Origin: Halorubrum sp. F4
Lineage (GTDB): Archaea; Halobacteriota; Halobacteria; Halobacteriales; Haloferacaceae
DNA: 64,000 nt
Assembly (NCBI RefSeq): GCF_027257195.1
Contig: NZ_JAPDFS010000002.1
Span: 582,750 to 646,749 of the forward strand
Reading direction: 5' to 3'
Below the pieces are notes generated by a model. That model searched no databases. It was not told the origin of the DNA and saw nothing but the letters and a program-made list of their open reading frames with translations. Positions 58,204 through 64,000 of the stretch are shown here, in pieces; positions within the stretch are counted from its first letter, which is position 1, and each line of letters begins with the position of its first letter. Made by a program: the position numbers and the translations under genes.

Positions 58204-59814
58204 TCACCGGATCGTCAGCAGTCGCCGGAGGATGTCGCCGTACGCGGGACGCGTTACCAACACGCCGATGAGCACGCCGAGGATGGTGAAGATCGCGAAC
58301 CCGGAGAGGTCGCCGAGGCTCAACACCATGAGCGGCGACATGGCAACGATCGTCGTCGCCGCGGCCGCGCCGATCACCCAGAACGCCCGGCGGAACCGCG
58401 AGTCGAACACCGTCCGGGAATTGACCTCGCCCTCGCTCATCACCTCGTCGGCGATGATAACGAGGTCGTCGACCCCGGTGCCGACCACGGCGATGAAGCC
58501 GGCGATGACCGCGAGTTCGAGCGGGTACCCCACGAGCGCCGCGAAGCCGAGCAGCGCGTACACCTCCGCGAGCGCGGTGACGATCATCGGCAGCGCCACC
58601 TTCGGCTCGCGGTAACGGAGGAACACCATTCCGGCGACCGCGAACACGGCGAAGATACCGGTTATCGCCGAGTAGAGCCGGAAGTTCTCCCCCTGCGAGG
58701 CCGAGATGGTCGAGGACGTTCCCTGTCCGCTGATGTCGAGTTCGGCGGGAAGTGCGCCGGCACGCAGGTTGATCGAGATGGTCTGGGCGTCCGAGAAGGA
58801 GGTGGTCGTCAGCCGGAAGTTACCGCTGTCGGCCCAGCTTCCCTCCGCCATGCTCCGGGCGAGGCCGTCGTCCATCCCGAACGCGTTGACGACCTCGCCG
58901 TCGACGACGAGCAGCAGACAGGAGTCGCTGCCCTCGCCGAGCGCGTCCGTCTCCATGTCGTAGTTACAGCGCGCGCCGCCCGAGGAACTCGCGACGCCGT
59001 ACTCGACGGCGGCGTCCTGGAATCGGTGGGCGGGCGACCGCTCCCCCTCCGGGGCCTCGTTGACCACGGAGACCGGGACGTACGCGCCCGCGGATCCCTC
59101 GCGTCGGCTCGCGGTCCCGATGTCCTCGAAGTCGTCCTGGATCAGCACGTCCTCCTCGAGAGCCGTCCCGTCGTCGGCCGACGAGTCGGGATAGGCGATG
59201 GCGATCTGGACGGTCCCGCGCTCCTCGAGGAGGTCGATCACGTCCTGGCGTCCCTGTCCGGGGACCTCGATCAGGAGGAAGTACTCGCCGGTGATCGACT
59301 GGACCTGCTGAACGCTCCCGCCGGAGAGGCCCGCCTCGTTGATCTTGTCCTGAATGACCTGCTCCGCGGCGTCCCGGCTCTCCTGTGTCACGCCGCTTCT
59401 GATCCCGTCGTAGGCATATCCCGAGGCGTCCATCGCCGCGCGGAACTCCTCCTCGCTCACGGAGGCGTCCGTGACCTCCACCTCGCCGCCCTCCTCAGTG
59501 GTTCGGACCGCACTGACGTCGCGCGCGGAGGTTCCGTCCAACCCGGCGGCGACGTCGCTCGCGACCTGCGAGGGGTTCTCGCCGTCGAACACCACGTCCG
59601 TCGCGGTGTATCCGAGAAGGGGCGCTCGAACTCGCGTCCCGCCCGCCAGATCGAGGCCGTACTGGAGGTTCGTGATCCCCTGCGTCGCCTCGTCGGCCGA
59701 TTCGCCCGGGGCCGTCTCGGGGCCGAACTGCGGAGCGAAGAGCGCGACCGTCGCGCCGAGCACCACGACGACGAGGAGCAGCACCCGCCAGTTCTTCTTT
59801 ATCGGCTCGAACAT
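58204..59814 (-). CDS. secD: Protein-export membrane protein SecD
   Basis: 536 residues. First helix near 10-30; the SecD DLAGGTRVRA motif (D-GG, about 54-60, D2/D1 head); large extracytoplasmic domain with FLLIEVPGQGRQDVIDLLEERGTVQIAIAYP (about 180-205); then FRLYSAITGIFAVFAVAGMV and helices with the conserved VVGTGVDDLVIIADEV (about 440-455). With SecF it uses the proton gradient to assist later steps of translocation. The ATG overlaps the stop of secF by one base. Length fits archaeal SecD. Confidence 0.93.
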   Translation of the reverse strand: MFEPIKKNWRVLLLVVVVLGATVALFAPQFGPETAPGESADEATQGITNLQYGLDLAGGTRVRAPLLGYTATDVVFDGENPSQVASDVAAGLDGTSARDVSAVRTTEEGGEVEVTDASVSEEEFRAAMDASGYAYDGIRSGVTQESRDAAEQVIQDKINEAGLSGGSVQQVQSITGEYFLLIEVPGQGRQDVIDLLEERGTVQIAIAYPDSSADDGTALEEDVLIQDDFEDIGTASRREGSAGAYVPVSVVNEAPEGERSPAHRFQDAAVEYGVASSSGGARCNYDMETDALGEGSDSCLLLVVDGEVVNAFGMDDGLARSMAEGSWADSGNFRLTTTSFSDAQTISINLRAGALPAELDISGQGTSSTISASQGENFRLYSAITGIFAVFAVAGMVFLRYREPKVALPMIVTALAEVYALLGFAALVGYPLELAVIAGFIAVVGTGVDDLVIIADEVMSEGEVNSRTVFDSRFRRAFWVIGAAAATTIVAMSPLMVLSLGDLSGFAIFTILGVLIGVLVTRPAYGDILRRLLTIR

Positions 59815-60695
59815 CAGCGTTTCACCCCCTCGAACTTGTACCAGCGTAACAGCGCCACGTTCAGCAGGTACGTGTTCATCAGGTCCGCACAGAGGCCGAT
59901 CGCGAGGATGATCCCGATGTCACGTAAGAGTCCGATCCCGAATATCGTCGCGACGATCGCCATGACGATCATCGCCGCCATGGAGGTGACCGTCATCGTC
60001 ACCCCGGTCCGCATCGCGCGGTTCACGGACTCGTAGAACTCGCCGGTCCGACGCAGCACGGAGTTGTTCAACAGGATGTCCGAGTCGACGCTGTACCCGA
60101 TGATCATGAGGAGGGCCGCGACGATTCCCAGCGTCATTTCGATGCCGAGCAGGTTCATCGCGGCGACGGGAATGACCAGGTCCGAGAACGCGGAGGCGAC
60201 GACCGCGACGGAGGGAACGAACGTCCGGAAGAGCGCGAACACGAGCACGCTCATTCCGAGGAACGCGAGCCCGAGACCGAATATCGCGGTCCGTGCGGTG
60301 TCCGTGGCGAAGCTCGCCGACACCTGGTCTATCGCCTCCGTCTCGAGCTCCGCCGCGGCCGCCTGCTCCTCCAAGTCGCTCGCGAGCCCGTCCGGGTCGT
60401 CGTCGGCCGCGCGGAAGGTCACGACGTACACGTCGTCGGCCGGGATCGATCGGATCGAGTCCGGAGCGGGGTCGAACGCCGTCTCGATCCGTTCCTCGAC
60501 GTCCCCGCCGTCGTCGGCGATCCGGAGCTCGACGCCGCCGGTGAACTCCAGCCCGAGCGTCGCCGGCGCGCCCGTGACCGCGTACCAGCCGCCGATGACG
60601 ACGATCGCCAACGCGAGCACCGCGAGCGGCACGAGCACGAGCTGCCGGTTCGAGTACTCGGTGTAATCGACCTCCGGTACCTCGATCGCTGTCAT
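59814..60695 (-). CDS. secF: Protein-export membrane protein SecF
   Basis: 293 residues. Helix 1 (about 20-42), then LGLEFTGGVELRIAD (about 51, the FTGG motif of SecF), a soluble P1-like domain, and five helices including MIIGYSVDSDILLNNSVLRR (about 195-215, the conserved D..LL..N..L) and GLCADLMNTYLLNVALLRWY at the end. Partner of SecD in the same operon, gene order secF-secD, as common in haloarchaea. A TATA-like box lies 23-32 nt upstream (60718-60727). Confidence 0.93.
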   Translation of the reverse strand: MTAIEVPEVDYTEYSNRQLVLVPLAVLALAIVVIGGWYAVTGAPATLGLEFTGGVELRIADDGGDVEERIETAFDPAPDSIRSIPADDVYVVTFRAADDDPDGLASDLEEQAAAAELETEAIDQVSASFATDTARTAIFGLGLAFLGMSVLVFALFRTFVPSVAVVASAFSDLVIPVAAMNLLGIEMTLGIVAALLMIIGYSVDSDILLNNSVLRRTGEFYESVNRAMRTGVTMTVTSMAAMIVMAIVATIFGIGLLRDIGIILAIGLCADLMNTYLLNVALLRWYKFEGVKR

Positions 60696-60717
60696 GAGAC
60701 GGGTTCGTCCGTGAGCC

Positions 60718-60727
60718 CGAATAAGCC
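60718..60727 (-). promoter_or_regulatory. TATA-like box of secFD
   Basis: On the minus strand GGCTTATTCG, 23-32 nt before the ATG at 60695. Confidence 0.5.
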
Positions 60728-60776
60728 TTCTTATCTCCCTAGTCGGTCGAAAACGCGGATCCGGGCCGGCTTCGAT

Positions 60777-61247
60777 TCAAGGCAGATACCGCACGCTGAG
60801 AACGCCCGGCTCAGCGCGGATCTCGACGCGATTCACGCCGAGCCTGGCGGCCCGCGAGAGCGTCCCTTCACGGTCCGAGAGCACGTCCGCGGCCGCCTCC
60901 TCGGTCGCGTCCTCGGGCGGGGACAACACGTGTATCTCGCCGACGCCGGCCCGCGGTTCGCGGGTCAACTCGCCCGTCGGGAGGTCGGCGGCGAGCTCGC
61001 GTTCGTGAACCGTCGGGGGCTCCTCGCTCCGCTCGAGCGAGAGCGACCGTCGTTCCTCCACCTCGATCACTCGGTAGGTGACCTCCATCGGCGGGTCCGG
61101 CGCGACCGTCGCCTCGACGGCGTCGTCGACCGCCAGTCCGGGATTCGAGCTCAGCGTGTGGACCTGCCCGTCGTGAGCGTCCTTGAGCACCGCGGAGTCC
61201 GCCTCGACGTGGGTGACGAGGAACGTCCCCTCCTTTTCGTCGGTCAT
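60777..61247 (-). CDS. DUF5812-like haloarchaeal protein
   Basis: 156 residues, MTDEKEGTFLVTHVEADSAVLKDAHDGQVHTLSSNPGL at the start; two similar beta-rich segments, the second with VTYRVIEVEERRSLSLERSEEPPT. The C-terminal third (LPTGELTREPRAGVGEIHVLSPP, SRAARLGVNRVEIRAEPGVLSVRYLP) suits the family. Haloarchaea-specific, function unknown. It lies 8 bp before (in gene order after) the membrane protein ending at 61256, so they are probably one operon. Confidence 0.8.
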   Translation of the reverse strand: MTDEKEGTFLVTHVEADSAVLKDAHDGQVHTLSSNPGLAVDDAVEATVAPDPPMEVTYRVIEVEERRSLSLERSEEPPTVHERELAADLPTGELTREPRAGVGEIHVLSPPEDATEEAAADVLSDREGTLSRAARLGVNRVEIRAEPGVLSVRYLP

Positions 61248-61255
61248 GAGCCGGA

Positions 61256-61804
61256 TTAGGTCGTCGATCCATTTCCGGGTTTCGAGCCGTCCTCGCCGCC
61301 GCTCCGGAGTCGATAGTGCGTCCAGAAGACGACCGCGGCGGCGAGGACGGGGAACAGCGCCCCGGCCGGCCGGGGGAGCGCGTACAGCGCCGAGAGCAGC
61401 ACGGACTCGGTCGGGTCACGCAGGTCCGCGGGCGCGGTGACGATCAGCCCGAGGTACAGCGAGGCGAGAAAGAGAAAGCCCGCGTACGCCAGCTTCCGGT
61501 CGTAGCCGACCGCGACGGGGAGGTCACGCCGGTGCCGGCGGGCGACGAAGAGCAGCGGCGCCAGAAGCGGGGCGACCGCGGCGAACCCGAGGACCACGTA
61601 CAGCGACCGCGTGAACAGGTACGTCCCGCTCGGGACGCCGGCGGTCTCGGCCATCCAGACGACGAGCGCGAGCGTCACGACGAGCGCGATGGTCGCGGTC
61701 GCCAGCGCGCCGATCACCCCGTAGACGCGCATCGTCCAGGAGTCGGTGTTGCGGATCGCGTACGGGACCGCGCCGAACACCCCCCGATAGCTGTCGGTCA
61801 TCAC
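61256..61804 (-). CDS. Four-helix haloarchaeal membrane protein, unknown
   Basis: 182 residues. A short N-terminal part (RGVFGAVPYAIRNTDSW) and four hydrophobic segments: about 25-50, 64-90, 105-125 and 145-163, separated by Arg-rich and Asp-rich turns (ARRHRRDLPVAVGYDRKL). The C-terminus is Gly/Asp/Ser-rich and soluble. No known motif. It is the first gene of the pair with DUF5812. A start at codon 2 (ATGATG) is also possible. Confidence 0.75.
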   Translation of the reverse strand: MMTDSYRGVFGAVPYAIRNTDSWTMRVYGVIGALATATIALVVTLALVVWMAETAGVPSGTYLFTRSLYVVLGFAAVAPLLAPLLFVARRHRRDLPVAVGYDRKLAYAGFLFLASLYLGLIVTAPADLRDPTESVLLSALYALPRPAGALFPVLAAAVVFWTHYRLRSGGEDGSKPGNGSTT

Positions 61805-61876
61805 GCGCCCTTGGACCGACGACCGATTAAACCCCTCGTCCGCGAGGTTTTACACCCCGGAAAGCGATCGACGACC

Positions 61877-62485
61877 GTGGGCCTCTACGACGCGTATCTC
61901 GCCGTTCGCCACCGACTTCACGAGGGGGATCCGCCCGAGCACGTCGCGATCGTCATCACCGAGCGCGACCTGCTCGCGGACGGCGCGTTCGACACCCTCG
62001 TCGCCGCGCTCGGCTGGGCGTTCGATTACGGCGCCGAGCGGGTAACCGTCTCCGTCTCGGTGCTCGACGAGGCGGTGGTTCCCTCGCTCGTCCGGGAGCT
62101 GCGGGACCTGGACGCGCCGCGGCCCATGTCGATCCGCGGCCCGGACGACACCGAGTCGGCGGACGCTCCGATCCGCGTGAACGTCGGCCTCGGCGGGAAA
62201 GCCGAGTTCGCCGCCGCCGTCCGCGATCTCGCCGCCGACGTCGACGCCGGCGAGTTACGGCCCGAAGGGATCGACGAGGCGGCCGTCACGGACCGGCTGG
62301 TGTTCCCGACGGAACCCGACCTCGTGATCAAGACCGGCGCGGAGCGGCTCTCCGACTTCGCCATCTGGCAGTCGGTGTACGCCGAACTCTACTTCACCGA
62401 CGTGAACTGGCGGGACTTCAGGCGACGGGACTACCTGCGAGCCGTCCTCGACTTCCAGGACCGACAGCGAAGGTTCGGCCGGTAG
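61877..62485 (+). CDS. Degenerate cis-prenyltransferase (UppS-like) lacking the catalytic Asp
   Basis: 202 residues from GTG 61877 (a TTTTACACC box at 61849-61857 is 20-28 nt upstream). The C-terminal half matches undecaprenyl/polyprenyl diphosphate synthases: PDLVIKTGAERLSDFAIWQSVYAELYFTDVNW (about 155-185; family RTG.ERLSNF..WQ.AYAEL.F). But the N-terminal DGNxRW motif, with the catalytic Asp that binds Mg-FPP, reads HVAIVITERDLL, and the FS.EN.R motif is missing. Thus likely inactive alone, like the NgBR/Nus1 partner of heteromeric cis-prenyltransferases. A catalytic partner would be elsewhere. Confidence 0.75.
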   Translation: MGLYDAYLAVRHRLHEGDPPEHVAIVITERDLLADGAFDTLVAALGWAFDYGAERVTVSVSVLDEAVVPSLVRELRDLDAPRPMSIRGPDDTESADAPIRVNVGLGGKAEFAAAVRDLAADVDAGELRPEGIDEAAVTDRLVFPTEPDLVIKTGAERLSDFAIWQSVYAELYFTDVNWRDFRRRDYLRAVLDFQDRQRRFGR

Positions 62486-62528
62486 ACGGACGTCGACGTC
62501 GATCCCGCCGGTCGAACCGAAGGTCGCC

Positions 62529-63707
62529 TCACCAAACGAACCGGAACAACAGCCCGAACGTGACGAGCGCGCCGATCGTCGAGAGCAGCGGGACGACGTT
62601 CTGTAACACCACGATCCGGGCGGTCGTCGACGGGTTGAAGAGGTCCGCCGCCGCCGGGATGTCCGCGGGGTCCTCCTCGCCGATGTCCTCCGGCTCGTCC
62701 CCGGGTTCGTCCGCCTTCAACGCGCCGACGGAGACGTTGGTCTCCGCGCCGCCGCGGATCCCCTCGCCGACGGTGACCGTTCGGGTCGCGCGACCCCAGC
62801 CGAGCCCGACGATCGACATCGTCGCGATGATGACGAACGAGGCGGGGATCCCGATCGCCGAGAGGCCGACGACGATCCCCGAGGAGACGACGGCGACGAC
62901 GATCGCGGCCGTGAGCGGGAGGTCGGTGATGTCGTTGCCGAGGGTGTCGAGGGTACGACGCGCGATGGTGAACGCCCCGACGGCGACCGCGCCGCTCCCG
63001 AGCAGGATCATGGGGTTCATGTCGACGGCTCCCGCGCCGACGAGTGGCGCAATGGCGTTCGCGATGTTCGAGGTACCGGAGGAGAACGCCATCAGACAGC
63101 CGATGGAGACGACGACCACCGCCCCGCCGATCTCCCTGCGGGTCGTGTTCGGGCCGGGAATCGGCTGTGGAACGATCCCGGACTGGTCGAACTCGAGGAG
63201 CGGGCCGTCAGTGCTCTCGATCGCGACCCACTGGTTGATCCGCGGGTAGAAGTATCGGCCGATGACGCCGGACACCCAGAAGCCGATGATCGGCGCGACG
63301 ATCCACCAGACCGCGATCTCGCCCATCACGCTCCAGTCGAGGCTGCCCGTCGCGATCCCGAGCCCGGCGATCGCGCCCACCGCCGTCATCGACGTCGACG
63401 CCGGCACGCCGTAGTAGTTGCCGACGAACAGAGCCCCACCGATGAAGAAGAGCACGACGATGCTCGTTTCGAGCGTGAACACGCCGCCGCGCGTGACGAG
63501 CTCGCGACCCAGCGTGTCGACCACGCGCCGCCCCAGCGTTCCCGCGCCGATGAAGAAGAACACCGACATCAGGGCGGCGGCCCCGACCTTCGAGAGCACG
63601 CCGGAACCGACCGCGGGACCGAACGCCGGTCCCGTCGTCGAGCCGCCGACGTTGTATCCGACGAAGACCGTGACGGCAAGTCCGACGATGAGAAGCAGCT
63701 CAACCAT
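62529..63707 (-). CDS. PiT-family inorganic phosphate transporter (second copy)
   Basis: 392 residues. Repeat motifs FVGYNVGGSTTGPAFGPAVGS (about 15-34) and MAFSSGTSNIANAIAPLVGAG (about 208-228), the second closer to GANDVANA than the first copy at 55.8-57.0 kb. A cytoplasmic loop carries an acidic segment with PGDEPEDIGEEDPADIP (about 340-356). About eleven helices. Same length as the first copy, so an old duplication. Single gene; TATA-like CGGTTAAGCC at 63732-63741. Confidence 0.85.
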   Translation of the reverse strand: MVELLLIVGLAVTVFVGYNVGGSTTGPAFGPAVGSGVLSKVGAAALMSVFFFIGAGTLGRRVVDTLGRELVTRGGVFTLETSIVVLFFIGGALFVGNYYGVPASTSMTAVGAIAGLGIATGSLDWSVMGEIAVWWIVAPIIGFWVSGVIGRYFYPRINQWVAIESTDGPLLEFDQSGIVPQPIPGPNTTRREIGGAVVVVSIGCLMAFSSGTSNIANAIAPLVGAGAVDMNPMILLGSGAVAVGAFTIARRTLDTLGNDITDLPLTAAIVVAVVSSGIVVGLSAIGIPASFVIIATMSIVGLGWGRATRTVTVGEGIRGGAETNVSVGALKADEPGDEPEDIGEEDPADIPAAADLFNPSTTARIVVLQNVVPLLSTIGALVTFGLLFRFVW

Positions 63708-63731
63708 ATAGTCGAACGAAGCACACTGTCA

Positions 63732-63741
63732 CGGTTAAGCC
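63732..63741 (-). promoter_or_regulatory. TATA-like box of the second PiT gene
   Basis: On the minus strand GGCTTAACCG, 25-34 nt before the ATG at 63707. Confidence 0.4.
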
Positions 63742-63913
63742 GTCCGTTTTCCGGAAAGATACGCCGGCTGCGGCGGGACGAAACGACCGATCGAGACTCC
63801 CTCGATGGCGAGCGATGGAGCCGCGAGTAGCGAACAGTCGACCAATTGATCTCTCTCAGTGTTTTGGGAAAAGCACCGGCCGAGACTCTCGTGAGTGAAA
63901 CGAACGGGAGTCA

Positions 63914-63954
63914 GGCCGGTGGACTTTCGAGCGCAGCGAGAAAGTGCACCGGCC
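63914..63954. repeat. Hairpin repeating the 3' end of tRNA-Gly
   Basis: GGCCGGTGGACTTTC (63914-63928) pairs with GAAAGTGCACCGGCC (63940-63954) with one mismatch, around an 11-nt loop. The right arm is the 3' end of tRNA-Gly. A direct 13-nt copy GCACCGGCCGAGA of the same tRNA end is at 63873-63885 (tRNA copy at 63946-63958). Candidate attachment site remnant or processing signal. Confidence 0.55.
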
Positions 63955-64000
63955 GAGATTTGAACTCGGGTTGCAACCATGGCAAGGTTGCGTGATACCA
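63945..64000 (-). tRNA. tRNA-Gly(GCC), 5' part outside window
   Basis: On the minus strand the visible 3' part has anticodon stem CAACC/GGTTG with loop TTGCCAT (anticodon GCC at 63981-63983), T stem CCGAG/CTCGG with loop TTCAAAT, and acceptor CCGGTGC plus discriminator A at 63945. No encoded CCA, no intron in the visible part. Confidence 0.9.

Noticed and set aside
57688-60036. 782-codon plus-strand frame
   Set aside because: Antisense to the phosphoesterase and SecD; composition typical of shadow frames.
63735-63980. 81-codon minus-strand frame starting MVATRVQISAG
   Set aside because: Its start is inside tRNA-Gly; this is a well-known false frame of a tRNA read in translation.
1-64000. 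Insertion sequences, transposases, rRNA genes, replication origins
   Set aside because: No transposase or integrase motifs, no rRNA-like sequence and no orc1/cdc6 gene or origin-recognition repeats were seen in the window.

Overview
The window is haloarchaeal chromosomal DNA, most like Halorubrum or a close relative. It is very GC-rich, the proteins are strongly acidic (Asp/Glu-rich), starts are often leaderless with an A/T box about 25-30 nt upstream, genes overlap by ATGA/GTGA, and many families are typical of Halobacteria (DUF5786, DUF5812, UPF0146, DUF99, TrmB regulators, archaeal cca, tRNA introns with bulge-helix-bulge signals). Most of it is ordinary housekeeping sequence. There is no CRISPR array, insertion sequence, rRNA or clear replication origin.

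Layout. 1-4.1 kb: the end of a phospholipase-D-like protein, a RecJ-like DHH nuclease, a JAMM metalloprotease overlapping FAD synthase ribL. 4.2-12.3 kb: an aerobic respiration island with a half-size CtaA/CtaB fusion (heme o/a synthesis), a SelW-like redox protein, a CcoI/CopA-type copper ATPase and the ba3-type oxidase operon (microprotein, CuA subunit II, subunit I, microprotein). 12.4-19.5 kb: zinc-finger protein, TrmB regulator, thioredoxin/YyaL protein, asparaginase, Tat lipoprotein, thioredoxin, FMN-binding protein. 19.6-25.1 kb: pilC and pilB with a divergent FtsZ-like protein that seems to have lost its GTPase motifs and gained a zinc ribbon. 25.3-32.4 kb: FAD/Fe-S D-lactate-type dehydrogenase, thioesterase, a cysteine-rich operon (microprotein, ArsR regulator, COG0701 permease), aldo/keto reductase, hisH. 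32.5-40.3 kb: phnDCE transporter, uracil-DNA glycosylase, glycerate kinase, membrane-fused molybdopterin oxidoreductase, DUF99, DUF5786. 40.4-48.3 kb: metallo-beta-lactamase, SpoIIM-like membrane protein, two Hsp20 and two Pcm genes in tandem, a prepilin-like protein divergent from a HerA-like ATPase, a crcB pair. 48.4-54.3 kb: cca, tRNA-Asn with a 37-nt intron, an I-Ssp6803I-like PD-(D/E)XK nuclease, a CAU tRNA (probably Ile2), a HAD phosphatase, UPF0146, archaemetzincin, a wHTH protein and a YgfZ/GcvT-like protein. 54.4-64 kb: hairpin and possible repeat, an MFS gene of different composition, two PiT phosphate carriers, a phosphoesterase, secF-secD, DUF5812, a degenerate cis-prenyltransferase homologue and the 3' part of tRNA-Gly(GCC) with repeats of its end next to it.

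How the genes work together. The clearest system is 4.2-12.3 kb: heme modification, copper delivery and the terminal oxidase subunits sit together, so one locus could build a complete ba3 oxidase. Best candidates for undescribed biology are the GTPase-dead FtsZ-like protein beside pilB (24.2 kb), the catalytically degenerate cis-prenyltransferase (61.9 kb), the CC-microprotein/ArsR/permease operon (29.1 kb), and the intron-bearing tRNA next to a homing-endonuclease-family gene (49.9-50.5 kb). All functional calls are from reading motifs; no database search was run.
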